Positions 9,829-18,862 of a DNA stretch of 64,000 bases are shown in pieces. The DNA comes from Azotobacter salinestris (lineage in GTDB: Bacteria > Pseudomonadota > Gammaproteobacteria > Pseudomonadales > Pseudomonadaceae). The notes under the pieces are model-generated. The model did no database searches. It had not been told where the DNA came from and saw nothing but the letters and a program-made list of their open reading frames with translations. Made by a program: the position numbers and the translations under genes. Every line of letters starts with the position of its first letter. Position 1 is the first letter of the stretch. The DNA lies in contig NZ_CP045302.1 of NCBI RefSeq assembly GCF_009363155.1, positions 4,261,001 through 4,325,000 of the forward strand, given 5' to 3'.

Positions 9829-11331
9829 CTACCAGTTGCAGGCCTCCGGCGGACGGGCGAACCATTTCCCCGGCGCGCCTTCGTGGAGCGTCACCGGCTC
9901 CCACCACTGGCCGGCGTGGCCGAGGTCCTCGCGGTCGCCGCTGGAAAGGACCCGGCTGCGCAGCCAGCCGCCGGGCACCGCCCGTCCGCCGAACAGGTGC
10001 GCGCTGGGCGAGGCGGTGACGACCGCGCAGGTCGCCGCGGGGACGTCCGGGTCCTCCACCAGCACCGTGCGGATCGCCTCGCTGCGCTTGCCGCGCCGGT
10101 TGGTGGTGGTGTAGAGGCAGCGATAGCGGCCGGCACGGCGGTTGTCGACCGTGCAGTCGACACCGACCGCCAACTCGCCGTCCCCGGCATCGCTGGCGCG
10201 GGCGCCGGGGTCGACGAACGGCTCGCCGAGTGCCAGGCGCAGCGGATTGGGGCCCTCGATGGCTACCCGCGGGTGGTCGTCCGCGGTTGTGCCGTTGCGC
10301 GGATGGCGGGCGAAGAAGTTCCAGAGGATGTCCGGATGGCTGGGGCCCTGGCGCAGCGCGTAGGGGCCGTCGCGACCGTGCTCGCCGCCGATCCAGTAGT
10401 GGCCGCGGTCGGTGTCGTCCGCGGCCGGGGTTTCCAGCGGTCCCCGGTAGAACAGGGTCTCCACCAGCGAGCGGCTGGCGCTGTTGCCGTCGGCGCTGAA
10501 GATCTCGTGGCGGCAGGCGTAATCGTCGCCGCCGAATACCGGGATGCAGCGCCGCTGCGCCGCCAGGGTGGTGGCCGGGCTGTCGAACGGCGCCATACCG
10601 AACACCTTGAGGTGGGCGTCGCGCAGGCGGCGTCCGGCGCTCTGCACCACGGTGCAGTCGTTGTCGTTCTGGATCACCAGCAGCGGAATGGGGTAGGGAT
10701 CGTCGAGTTCGGCGCGCATGTCGTCGGCCACCTGCTCGACGCCGTGCAGGCTGGCGCCGCTCAGCGGGCAGGTGGCCGAGGACACCGCCCGCGCCTCCTC
10801 GCCGTAGGGCAGGCCGGCCACGCTGGCCGCCGCGGCCCAGTACTCGTTGTGGGCGATCGCCGCCACCACGCTCATCGCCCCGCCCGACGAGAGCCCGGCG
10901 ATGTAGCGGCGCGCCGGATCGGTGCGGTGGCGGGCTTCCACCGCCTGGGCGATGCGCAGCAGGTCCTCCGCCTCGCCGCGGCCCTCGTGGCGCTGCCCGT
11001 CGATCCAGAAGCCCCAGCAGTTGGGGTTGCGCGGCTCGTCGTAGCCGGTGACGAAGGGCGCAACCAGGATAAAGCCGTGACGGTCGGCGGCGGCGGTGAG
11101 ACCCCAGTCGCGCAGCACGTCGTCGTTATCCATGCGGCAGCCGTGCAGCACCATCACCAGGGGCGGCGCTTCGGGGCGCACGTCCGGCAGGTAGACCTTG
11201 TACTGACGCTCGCGCGAACCGGGATGGCCGGCGGCGGGCAGGCTGAGGGGTTCGAGGGTGCCGCCCCAGGCGAGGGCCGGCAGGAGCAGCAGGGGAAGGA
11301 CAAACAGGCGGGGAGTCCATGTCCGGGGCAT
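9829..11331 (-). CDS. Secreted PHB-depolymerase-family esterase
   Basis: 500 residues. A signal peptide covers about residues 1–24 (PRLFVLPLLLLPALAWGG). An alpha/beta-hydrolase domain follows, with PPLVMVLHGC, the lipase box GLSSGGAM around residue 150, VIQNDNDCTVV (catalytic Asp region) and DTDRGHYWIGG (catalytic His region). This is the extracellular type-1 short-chain polyhydroxyalkanoate depolymerase/feruloyl esterase family. The C-terminal third holds a DUF5011-like immunoglobulin module (LALGEPFVDPGARASD) and a Trp-rich tail (HAGQWWEPV, PPEACNW) that may bind a polymer or carbohydrate. The start is supported by AAGGA nine bases upstream. Substrate could be PHB or plant esters. Confidence 0.82.
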   Translation of the reverse strand: MPRTWTPRLFVLPLLLLPALAWGGTLEPLSLPAAGHPGSRERQYKVYLPDVRPEAPPLVMVLHGCRMDNDDVLRDWGLTAAADRHGFILVAPFVTGYDEPRNPNCWGFWIDGQRHEGRGEAEDLLRIAQAVEARHRTDPARRYIAGLSSGGAMSVVAAIAHNEYWAAAASVAGLPYGEEARAVSSATCPLSGASLHGVEQVADDMRAELDDPYPIPLLVIQNDNDCTVVQSAGRRLRDAHLKVFGMAPFDSPATTLAAQRRCIPVFGGDDYACRHEIFSADGNSASRSLVETLFYRGPLETPAADDTDRGHYWIGGEHGRDGPYALRQGPSHPDILWNFFARHPRNGTTADDHPRVAIEGPNPLRLALGEPFVDPGARASDAGDGELAVGVDCTVDNRRAGRYRCLYTTTNRRGKRSEAIRTVLVEDPDVPAATCAVVTASPSAHLFGGRAVPGGWLRSRVLSSGDREDLGHAGQWWEPVTLHEGAPGKWFARPPEACNW

Positions 11332-11517
11332 CGCGGCATTTCCTTGTCGAAGCAGAACGGCATCGCTTCGCTGCAGGGTAGATCGCCCCTGCAGCGCTGG
11401 CCAGTGCAGGCTGGATGGGCGCACTCGGAGGCGGGGCCGAATCCCGCCCGACGGACGGCCAGCGGCGGATTTCTGGTCGATACTTCCTCCATTGTCTGTG
11501 CTGAAGCGGTGAGCGCC

Positions 11518-11931
11518 ATGAACCTCTCCCGGCCCCTTCGCGGCTGTACCTTCGGCATCGCCCTGCTGGCCGCCGGGAAGGGCCTGGCCGGGCCGGCTGC
11601 GCCCTTCCAGGCGCGGATGGACGCCGACGGCGTGCAGCGGGTGAGCCTGGTGGGCGGCAGCCATTTCTTTCGCCCCGAGCATATTCTCGCCCGCGCCGGC
11701 TTGCCGCTGGAGTTCACCCTGAGCCGGGAGCCGGGCATCGTCCCGCACCGTTTCGTGCTGGAGGCGCCGGATGGCTCTACGCTGGCCGATGTCGAACTCG
11801 ACGAGACGCCACAGCGGCTGCGTCTGACCCTGACGGCCGGCGACTATGTTTTCTACTGCCCGAACCGACTGCTGTTCTTCAAGAGCCACCGCGAGCAGGG
11901 CATGTCCGGCCGGCTCGAAATCAGGGAATAG
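11518..11931 (+). CDS. Periplasmic cupredoxin-domain protein
   Basis: 137 residues. A signal peptide spans about residues 1–24 and is followed by a single beta-sandwich. Candidate copper ligands are visible: His in IVPHRF, Cys in VFYCPN, and His and Met in SHREQGM (His-x4-Met), the usual plastocyanin-like arrangement although the Cys–His spacing is long. It starts a tight cluster with the LolA-like gene (4-base gap) and the SRPBCC gene. A role in copper binding or electron transfer is inferred. Confidence 0.75.
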   Translation: MNLSRPLRGCTFGIALLAAGKGLAGPAAPFQARMDADGVQRVSLVGGSHFFRPEHILARAGLPLEFTLSREPGIVPHRFVLEAPDGSTLADVELDETPQRLRLTLTAGDYVFYCPNRLLFFKSHREQGMSGRLEIRE

Positions 11932-11934
11932 CGC

Positions 11935-12561
11935 ATGCTATGGGCACTGTTCGTCTTCGCCCTGCTCGGTGAAACCATGAACGACCCACTGGCCGAGGCG
12001 GAAAGCCGCTTCCAGGCGCTGACCAGCTATCGGGTCACGGTGCGCCTGAGCGCCGAAGGCAGCGAGCAGCATGTGCTGCGCTACTTCTACCGCAAGCCGG
12101 GCTGGATACGCATTGAGTTCATCCGGCCGCATCCGGGACTGGTGTTGATCTACAACCCCGATACCCGCCGGGTACGGGTGTGGCCGTTCGGCCTGAATCA
12201 CCTGCCGCGGCTCAATCTGGCCCCGGACAATCCACTGGTCCGCGGTCCGCACGGCATCCGGGTCGACCAGTCGGATGTCGGCGTGCTGCTGGAGAGCCTG
12301 CGCGAGCGGCAGGCGCGTGGCAGCCTGGCGCCGCTCGGCAGGGGGGAGATCGCCGCGCGGCCGGTCGCCGGCTTCGAGATCCGCGGCGGAACGGGAGGGA
12401 ACCCGCCCGGCACCCACTACTATCGGGTATGGCTGGCGCAGGACAGCCGGTTCCCGCTGCGGGTCGAGCGCTTCGGAACCGGCGGGCGCCTGCTCGAGAC
12501 CGTCGACATGGCCGACGTGGAGATCGATATGCCCTTTCCCGAGCGGTTTTTCACCCCCTGA
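11935..12561 (+). CDS. LolA-fold protein (DUF1571-like)
   Basis: 208 residues with a short hydrophobic N-terminus (LWALFVFALLG) suggesting export. The segment SRFQALTSYRVTVRLSAEG and the later YFYRKPGWIRIEFIRPHPGL match the outer-membrane lipoprotein carrier-type half-barrel of the LolA/DUF1571 group. It lacks features that would identify it as LolA itself. It begins 3 bases after the cupredoxin gene and ends 8 bases before the SRPBCC gene, implying one operon. Confidence 0.65.
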   Translation: MLWALFVFALLGETMNDPLAEAESRFQALTSYRVTVRLSAEGSEQHVLRYFYRKPGWIRIEFIRPHPGLVLIYNPDTRRVRVWPFGLNHLPRLNLAPDNPLVRGPHGIRVDQSDVGVLLESLRERQARGSLAPLGRGEIAARPVAGFEIRGGTGGNPPGTHYYRVWLAQDSRFPLRVERFGTGGRLLETVDMADVEIDMPFPERFFTP

Positions 12562-12569
12562 ACCGAGCC

Positions 12570-13067
12570 ATGGGTACGGCCAATCGCTACCACCTGACCA
12601 CCCTCTGGCAACTCGATGCGCCGCTCGGCGTGGTCTGGGACGCCATCGTCGAGCCCGAAGCCTGGCCCGGCTGGTGGCGGGGCGTCGAGCAGGTCGTCAC
12701 CCTGGAGACGGGGCGCGAAGGCGGCGGTCTGGGAACCCGCCAGCGCTTCACCTGGAAGGGGGCCTTGCCCTACCGGCTGTCCTTCGTCGCCTGCGTGACC
12801 CGCTTGGAGCCGCAGCGCCTGCTCGAGGGGCGGGTCGAGGGAGAACTCGAGGGCGTCGGCCGCTGGCGCTTCGGCGCCGATGCCGGGCGGACCTGGGTGC
12901 GCTTCGACTGGCGGGTGCGTACCACCCCCGCCTGGATGAACCTGCTGACCCCGCTGGCGCGGCCGCTGTTCCGCTGGAATCACCGCGTGCTGATGCACGC
13001 CGGCGGCATCGGTCTGGCCCGGCGGCTCGGTACGCGCCTGGCCTTCCAGGCCACCTGGTCGTCCTGA
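12570..13067 (+). CDS. SRPBCC-superfamily (START/Bet v1-like) protein
   Basis: 165 residues with the typical N-terminal start of the helix-grip fold (LWQLDAPLGVVWDAIVEPEAWPGWW) and alternating strands (RLLEGRVEGELEGVGRWRF, TWVRFDWRVRTT). These proteins bind hydrophobic ligands. It is the third gene of the cupredoxin–LolA-like cluster; ligand and role are unknown. Start ATG at 12570 follows CCGAGC. Confidence 0.75.
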   Translation: MGTANRYHLTTLWQLDAPLGVVWDAIVEPEAWPGWWRGVEQVVTLETGREGGGLGTRQRFTWKGALPYRLSFVACVTRLEPQRLLEGRVEGELEGVGRWRFGADAGRTWVRFDWRVRTTPAWMNLLTPLARPLFRWNHRVLMHAGGIGLARRLGTRLAFQATWSS

Positions 13068-13094
13068 GCGCATGCCATCGGGGCACGCAGGCCG

Positions 13095-13439
13095 TCAGTG
13101 ACGATCCTCCATCCGCTGCTGCTGCGTGTCATGGGCCTGATAGTCGGCGCTTTCCTCGGCGCTGGAGGTCATGGGCGACAGCCGGACCGCCAGATCGGTG
13201 CCATCCACCCGGGCAACGCCGTGCACCGCGCGGGCCAGCTGCAGGGCCTGGTTGCGCTGTCGGTGGCTGTCGACCAGGCCGCTCAGGAACACCTCGCCGG
13301 CGTGGGTCTTGACGTGGATATCCTGGCCGCGGGTTTCCCTGGCCAGCGCCAGGGAGGATTTCACGTTGGCGGTGATCCAGACATCGTGAACGGTGGCGCC
13401 GAGGCGCTGGGACGTTTGGCCGGACAATGGGATTTTCAT
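13095..13439 (-). CDS. BON-domain protein
   Basis: 114 residues. The BON domain is seen in DVWITANVKSSLALA, followed by IHVKTHAGEVFLSGLV and RAVHGVARVDGTDL, an OsmY-like phospholipid-binding module. No convincing signal peptide is present when starting at MKIPLSGQ. A start at 13469 would add ten residues, but GAGAGG lies nine bases before the chosen ATG. It is convergent with the SRPBCC gene. A role in osmotic or envelope stress is inferred from the family. Confidence 0.8.
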   Translation of the reverse strand: MKIPLSGQTSQRLGATVHDVWITANVKSSLALARETRGQDIHVKTHAGEVFLSGLVDSHRQRNQALQLARAVHGVARVDGTDLAVRLSPMTSSAEESADYQAHDTQQQRMEDRH

Positions 13440-13659
13440 GGCGGCGAACCTCTCGAGGGGAACAGGCACGGGCTCGTTTGCTCAGCGGGCCTCGCATCGA
13501 TCGTCTCCAGCCGGGAAACATCGGTGACGACCAGAAAGTATAGATTTCGCCGCCGTTGGCGGCCGCTCTCGGCTCCGCGCGGCATTTGTCACTTGCCCGG
13601 CGCCGGGTCTTCGCCTGTGCTGAAGGTATCCGTGCATGCTTCGATCGCGAGGAAGTCCC

Positions 13660-14736
13660 ATGAATGCCATACCGGAAAGCACCATCCTCAACCCCATCGG
13701 CACCGACGGCTTCGAGTTCGTCGAGTTCACCGCGCCGAGCACCGAGGGCATCGCCCGGCTGCGCGAGCTGTTCATCGCCATGGGTTTCACCGAAACCGCC
13801 CGGCACCGCTCCAAGGAAGTCTTCCTGTTCCAGCAGAACGACATCAACTTCGTCCTCAACGGCAGTCCCAGCGGGCCGGTGCGGGCCTTCGCCGAGGAAC
13901 ACGGGCCGAGCGCGTGCGCCATGGCCTTCCGGGTCCGCAACGCCGTCCAGGCCGCCGATTACGTGCAGCGCCAGGGGGCGAGGCTGCTGGGTAGCCACGC
14001 CAATTTCGGCGAGCTGAACATCCCCTGTATCGAGGGCATCGGCGGCTCGCTGCTTTACCTGGTGGACCGCTACGGCGAGCACAGCATCTACGATGTCGAC
14101 TTCGAGTCCATCGAGGGCCGCACGGCCCGGGACCACGCAGTCGGCCTGACCGCCATCGACCACCTGACCCACAACGTCGAGCGCGGGCAAATGGATGTCT
14201 GGGCCGGCTTCTACGAGCGCATCGCCGGTTTTCGCGAGACCCGCTACTTCGACATCGAGGGCAGGCATACGGGCCTGCTGTCCCGGGCCATGAGCGCGCC
14301 CTGCGGGAAGATCCGCATCCCGATCAACGAGCCGACCGACGACCACTCGCAGATCGCCGAATTCATCCGCGACTACCATGGCGAGGGCATCCAGCACATC
14401 GCCCTGGCCACCGACGACATCTACGCCACGGTGAGGGCCCTGCGCGCCAACGGCGTGGCGTTCATGCAGACCCCGGACACCTACTACGAGAAGGTCGACG
14501 CCCGCGTGCCCGGCCACGGCGAGCCGCTGGAGCTGCTGCGCGAGCTGAACATCCTGATCGACGGTGGCGTGGGTCGCGAGGGCCTGCTGTTGCAGATCTT
14601 CACCCGTCCGCTGATCGGCCCGATCTTCTTCGAGATCATCCAGCGCAAGGGCAATCAGGGCTTCGGCGAGGGCAACTTCCGCGCCCTGTTCGAATCCATC
14701 GAGGAGGACCAGATCCGCCGCGGGGTGCTGAAATAG
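13660..14736 (+). CDS. hpd: 4-hydroxyphenylpyruvate dioxygenase
   Basis: 358 residues, full length. It converts 4-hydroxyphenylpyruvate to homogentisate in tyrosine catabolism. The three iron ligands are recognisable as His168 (AIDHLTHNV), His246 (GIQHIALATDD) and Glu325 (FFEIIQRKG). Start ATG at 13660 follows GAGGAAGTCCC. The phhA/phhB genes that feed tyrosine into this route lie at 29 kb. The homogentisate-degrading genes are not in this window. Confidence 0.96.
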   Translation: MNAIPESTILNPIGTDGFEFVEFTAPSTEGIARLRELFIAMGFTETARHRSKEVFLFQQNDINFVLNGSPSGPVRAFAEEHGPSACAMAFRVRNAVQAADYVQRQGARLLGSHANFGELNIPCIEGIGGSLLYLVDRYGEHSIYDVDFESIEGRTARDHAVGLTAIDHLTHNVERGQMDVWAGFYERIAGFRETRYFDIEGRHTGLLSRAMSAPCGKIRIPINEPTDDHSQIAEFIRDYHGEGIQHIALATDDIYATVRALRANGVAFMQTPDTYYEKVDARVPGHGEPLELLRELNILIDGGVGREGLLLQIFTRPLIGPIFFEIIQRKGNQGFGEGNFRALFESIEEDQIRRGVLK

Positions 14737-14766
14737 GGTGGGAAACGGCCGCAGGCCTTTCCCACC
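14737..14766 (+). terminator. Hairpin after hpd
   Basis: A perfect 9-bp stem, GGTGGGAAA (14737–14745) with TTTCCCACC (14758–14766), encloses an inner GGCC/GGCC stem and starts at the end of the hpd stop codon. There is no T-run, so it may be a repeated extragenic palindrome as much as a terminator; a related GGGTGGAAAACC hairpin lies at 29234. Confidence 0.5.
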
Positions 14767-14794
14767 ATGACCATTGCAGCATCATGCAGCGGGA

Positions 14795-15922
14795 TCAGTC
14801 CTCTCCGAGACGGGGAGGCGCGCCGGCCGTACCGCCGGCGGCCGGGGAGGGCAGCGTCGCCGGGCTCGCGGTGAGTGGGGCTTGCCAGTACTGCAGTTGA
14901 CGGGCCCATTCCTCCAGGGGGATTCGCGCGTCCTGATGCCAGATGCGTTGCCACAGTAGCCCGAGATGCTCGAGCCGGCCGCGGTTCATCGGCAACTGCT
15001 GCGGTTCGGGCAGGAGCTGCCAGCGGCCGTCGCGCTCCGCGGCCAGGGCGAAGCGGAACGGATGGGTACCGGTCATGCCCAGACGCAGGTCGGTGACCAC
15101 CAGCTTCCCATCGAGCTCGTCGTAGCGCAGCCAGTCGTCGGTGAACCAGCGCAGCCGCGCATGCTGCGGCGAATCCTGCAGCCGGGCGGCCAGAGCCGTG
15201 CCGCGGGGCAGGCGCACCAGCTCCGGCGGGAGTCGGTCGAACCAGCCGACCAGCGCCTCGTGATAGTCCTCGCCCTCGCGCACCAGCACCCGCCAGAGCA
15301 GGCTGTTGAACGGGGTCGGCGCGCTGAACAGCGCCTCGGCGCGGATGCCCTGGCGCTCCAGTTCCGCCGTCACGTGGCGCTCGGCCATCTGCTTGCCGGC
15401 CAGGGTCAGAGCCAGGTAGAGGCTCGACAGGCCCAGCGCCCAGTGCTGCCAGCGCAGACCCCGACCGCGCAGGCGGTACAGGATGCCGCCCAGCAGCGCA
15501 CCGAGCAACGGCAGGGTGTACAGCGGGTCGATGATGAACACGCTCGACCAGGCCACCGGCGGCGTAGCCAGGGGCCAGAGCAACTGGGTGCCGTAGCTGG
15601 TCAGGCCATCCAGCAGCACATGGGTGGCCAGCACCAGCCAGACGGCGAGGAACAGGCGGCCGCCGCCATACCCGGGATGCGGCCTGAAGCGCCGCAGCAG
15701 CCAGGTCAGCAGCAGCGAAAAGCCGGTGAGGACGAACAGGGAATGGCTGAAGCCCCGGTGGTGGGTCATGTTGGCGACCGCATCGCCATAGTCGATCAAC
15801 ACGTCGAGATCGGGCAGGGTGCCGAGCAGGGCGCCATAGAGCAGCGCCTTGCGCCCCTGCCAGCGACCGAGCACCGCACCCTGCACGCTGGCGCCGAGCA
15901 CGGCCTGGGTGAGCGAATCCAT
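14795..15922 (-). CDS. Membrane-bound metal-dependent hydrolase (YdjM/DUF457 family)
   Basis: 375 residues. The N-terminus MDSLTQAVLGASVQGAVLG followed by LLGTLPDLDVLIDYG and HHRGFSHSLF is the signature of the YdjM/LexA-regulated membrane hydrolase family. The His/Asp clusters are likely metal ligands. About four to five transmembrane segments lie in the first half (FVLTGFSLLLTWLL, LFLAVWLVLATHVLLDGL, PLYTLPLLGALLGGI). The C-terminal half is soluble. Start ATG at 15922 has AGGA eight bases upstream. Substrate unknown. Confidence 0.82.
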   Translation of the reverse strand: MDSLTQAVLGASVQGAVLGRWQGRKALLYGALLGTLPDLDVLIDYGDAVANMTHHRGFSHSLFVLTGFSLLLTWLLRRFRPHPGYGGGRLFLAVWLVLATHVLLDGLTSYGTQLLWPLATPPVAWSSVFIIDPLYTLPLLGALLGGILYRLRGRGLRWQHWALGLSSLYLALTLAGKQMAERHVTAELERQGIRAEALFSAPTPFNSLLWRVLVREGEDYHEALVGWFDRLPPELVRLPRGTALAARLQDSPQHARLRWFTDDWLRYDELDGKLVVTDLRLGMTGTHPFRFALAAERDGRWQLLPEPQQLPMNRGRLEHLGLLWQRIWHQDARIPLEEWARQLQYWQAPLTASPATLPSPAAGGTAGAPPRLGED

Positions 15923-17035
15923 CGGTGAGTCCTGCGAGACGGAGGAAATGGAGAGCAAAGGTAGCCGAGCCGGCGTGGCGAATGGAACTCTGGTTGTGGA
16001 GCCGAGCGGGCCATTTTCCGCGTGTGTCCGGCATTCAACCGAAAGTTCGGCTTTCCTTGTAGCGGGCTTGTTGGAGAGAGTCTGGAGTGCGATCTGGGCT
16101 CTCTCGAAGAGCGCTGGTCGATAAGTGATGCAAATGTTTATTAACGCGGCAATCAAATTCACGATATAAAGAGGCATGAAAAAGATCGATGCCCGAAAGC
16201 TCTCTCGAGAAACTCAGGACCAGATGCGGCGCCTGGCCATGAATCTGCGTGAGCAGCGCGAACTGACTTGGCAAGAGGTTGCCGACGCATTGGGCGTACA
16301 TCTGAGTACCGTACTAGCCTGGTCCAAACGCTACAGCGAGCAAGGCAGCGAAGGTCTGAAATCCAGGACACGAGGTCGGCGCCAGGCAAGCGGACGGACC
16401 TTGACGCTCGCACAGGAGTGGCAGTTGCGCTCGATTCTGGTGGGCCAGACCCCGAACCAGTTGCAACTCGACTTTGCCCTGTGGAACCGCCGGGCCGTCA
16501 TGCAGTTGATCAAGCACTTGTATGGCATCGAGATGCCGATCCGGACGGTGGGTCAGTACCTTCAGCGCTGGGGATATACCCCACAGCGGCCGACCCGGCA
16601 GGCGCTGGAACAGAACCCGGAGGCGGTCGAGCACTGGCTTGAAGAGACCTATCCGGCCATCGTGGCACGCGCCAAGGCCGAAAACGCGACGATCTACTGG
16701 GGCGATGAAACGGCCGTAGCTGAAGATGGGCATTGGATTCGAGGCTATGCGCCGGCAGGCGTCACGCCGGTGCTGGTGGCGCCGACTCGGCGTCATGGCC
16801 TGAGCATGGTCTCAGCGATCAGCAACCAGGGACTGGTACGGTTCGAGTTCCTGGAGGGGGCCATGAATACTGAGCGGATGATCGGTTTCATGTCGAGGCT
16901 GGTGGCGGACAGTGACAGGAAGATCTTTCTGATCCTGGACAACCTGCGTGTCCATCATGCGCGTCTGGTCAGGGAATGGCTCGAAGGGCACCAGGAAGAA
17001 ATCGAAGCGTTCTACCTGCCACCCTATTCGCCTGA

Positions 17036-18229
17036 GGAAATCCTGAAAAAGACTTCCCGATTCTGGTGAAATACACCCGCTCCCTTGTCCGAGTTTCCCG
17101 ATGAAGCAACTGTCCTTCGCCGATGCCGAGTATGCCGGCAAGCGCAAGCAGACCCGCCGCGAGCGCTTCCTGCTCGAGATGGACCAGGTGGTGCCGTGGC
17201 AGGGGCTGATCGCCCTGATCGAGCCCTACTATCCCAAGGGCGAAGGCGGTCGGCCCGCCTACCCGCTGGCAGCCATGCTGCGCGTGCACCTGATGCAGAA
17301 CTGGTTCGGCTACAGCGATCCGGCGATGGAGGAAGCGCTGTACGAAACCACTCTCCTGCGCCAGTTCGCCGGCCTGAGCCTGGAGCGCATCCCGGACGAA
17401 ACGACCCTCCTCAACTTCCGTCGCCTGCTGGAGAAGCACGAACTGGCCGGGGGAATACTGGAGGTGATCAACGGCTATCTGGGCGAGCGCGGACTGTCGC
17501 TGCGCCAGGGCACCATTGTCGACGCCACCCTGATCCATGCGCCGAGCTCGACGAAGAACAAGGACGGCAAGCGCGACCCGGAAATGCACTCGACGAAGAA
17601 GGGCAACCAGTACTACTTCGGCGCAAAAGCTCACATTGGTGCCGACGCTGAGTCGGGTCTGGTGCACAGCGTGGTGGTCACGGCAGCCAACGTGGCAGAT
17701 GTCACCCAAGTCGACCAACTGCTGCATGGCGAGGAAAACGTAGTGAGTGCCGATGCGGGCTATACCGGCGTAGAGAAGCGCCCCGAGCATGAAGGTCGGC
17801 AGGTCATCTGGCAGGTCGCGGCCCGGCGCAGTACCTACAAGAAGCATGGCAAGCGTAGCGCCTTATACAAAGCGATCCGCAAGATCGAGAAGGCCAAGGC
17901 CCAGGTACGAGCCAAGGTCGAACATCCGTTCCGCGTGATCAAGCGCCAGTTTGGCTACACCAAGGTGCGCTTCCGGGGATTGGCCAAAAACACGTCACAG
18001 TTGGTGACGCTGTTCGCCTTGTCGAATCTGTGGATGGCGCGCCGATATTTACTGGCGAATGCAGGAGAGGTGCGCCTGTAATGCGGGAAACGGTTGCTGC
18101 GACGTGCTCGCGGCAGCTAAAAAACGCAGAAACGAGCGGGTGATCTGATCGTTTTTGATCGATTCTCCGCTTTCAAAGTCGGCGGGGGGCTGAAGTCAGC
18201 CAGAAATACATGACTACTTCAGACCATCC
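17036..18229 (+). mobile_element. IS5-family insertion sequence nested in the IS630 copy
   Basis: 1194 bp. Terminal inverted repeats are imperfect: GGAAATCCTGAA at the left and GGATGGTCTGAA (inward) at the right, 8 of 12 matching. A 4-bp target duplication CTGA (17032–17035 and 18230–18233) flanks it; because of shared bases the duplication could be read up to 6 bp (CCTGAG). Comparison with intact IS630 copy 2 fixes the insertion point. Confidence 0.9.
17101..18081 (+). CDS. IS5-family transposase
   Basis: 326 residues, intact. The N-terminal domain MKQLSFADAEYAGKRKQTRRERFL is typical of the IS5 group. The DDE residues lie in GTIVDATLIHAP, VVSADAGYTGVEK and the YREK-like C-terminal region KVEHPFRVIKRQFGYTKVRFRG. 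The frame is full length between intact ends, so the element may be active. It is read in the same direction as the interrupted IS630 transposase. Confidence 0.93.
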   Translation: MKQLSFADAEYAGKRKQTRRERFLLEMDQVVPWQGLIALIEPYYPKGEGGRPAYPLAAMLRVHLMQNWFGYSDPAMEEALYETTLLRQFAGLSLERIPDETTLLNFRRLLEKHELAGGILEVINGYLGERGLSLRQGTIVDATLIHAPSSTKNKDGKRDPEMHSTKKGNQYYFGAKAHIGADAESGLVHSVVVTAANVADVTQVDQLLHGEENVVSADAGYTGVEKRPEHEGRQVIWQVAARRSTYKKHGKRSALYKAIRKIEKAKAQVRAKVEHPFRVIKRQFGYTKVRFRGLAKNTSQLVTLFALSNLWMARRYLLANAGEVRL

Positions 18230-18334
18230 CTGAGTGTAATCCGGACGAGTATTTGAACCGCGACCTCAAGACACGCTTGCGCACCAGTGACCGGGCGCGA
18301 AACAAGTCGGAATTGCTGGAGAAGGCCGAGGCAT

Positions 18335-18862
18335 TCATGAGCTGGTTGGCCAAAACCCCGGAGCGGGTAGTTGCCTATTTCCAGCATGCGTCGGTGCGTT
18401 ATGCCACTTAGATTGGGTATTTGATTGCCGGGTTAATATATAAATGCGTTTGCGGTCGATATTATGGTCAGTCACCATCTTATCGATCATATGCTTGATC
18501 GACAGGGCCTCGCCTCGATCTCTCTGGATGTCGCCAAGCTCGAACCAGTTGAAACACTTGGCTGGGTTGTTAGGTAGCTCCTGCTGTGGCAACAGCAAAG
18601 CAAATTTCCCCATATCGGCATATTTGACCCAGCCGGTTTCGTCATCATAGCCAGAGGCGGATTGAAAGCAGCCATGCAGAGCGACGACCAAGGGCGAGTT
18701 GGGGGGTAGCTCTTGGGGAATATGTTTGAATGCGCGGAGTTGACCGGGATTCGTTCCGAAGTTGGTCATCTCTGTTAGAGGTTGCGCCGCTGCATCGCTT
18801 GGCAGTGCTTGCCATAACATTGCTGCTCCGATTGCCGCAATAGTCGTCTTTCCGAGTTTCAT
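18335..18862 (-). pseudogene. PHB-depolymerase-family gene truncated by IS630 copy 1
   Basis: The N-terminal ~142 residues are depolymerase-like. A signal peptide (MKLGKTTIAAIGAAMLWQAL, cleavage near AAAQ) is followed by SPLVVALHGCFQSASGYDDE, ALLLPQQE and CFNWFELGDIQRDRGEALSI, typical of the type-1 family. The frame enters the IS630 end at 18436, immediately after DRKRIYI. That is just before where the lipase box (GLSAGG) should come, so the catalytic Ser, Asp and His are missing. The last ~33 residues are read from IS sequence. The rest of the gene is not found on the other side of either IS copy. Codon use is more AT-rich than in neighbours, suggesting transfer. GGAG precedes the start. Confidence 0.85.

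Larger units (their letters stand above)
16176..18411 (+). pseudogene. IS630-family transposase, split by an IS5-family insertion
   Basis: The first part (16176–17036) encodes the N-terminal helix-turn-helix region (LTWQEVADALGVHLSTVLAWSKRY) and the first two catalytic acidic sites (YWGDET and LILDNLRVHHA), then runs into the IS5 end and stops at 17069 after 11 foreign residues. The remainder, from CNPDEYLNRDLK to VRYAT and stop, is found at 18234–18411. The break falls just before the NPDE segment holding the third acidic residue of the DDE triad, so the product should be inactive. The intact 345-residue form is encoded by copy 2. Confidence 0.93.
16141..18436 (+). mobile_element. IS630-family element, copy 1, interrupted by an IS5-family element
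   Basis: Left end TTAACGCGGCAATCAAAT and right end, read inward, TTAACCCGGCAATCAAAT form near-perfect terminal inverted repeats flanked by TA on both sides (16139–16140 and 18437–18438), the target duplication expected of IS630. Removing the 1194-bp insertion and its 4-bp duplication leaves 1098 bp, exactly the length of copy 2 at 19202–20299. Both ends are identical to copy 2. Confidence 0.93.
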
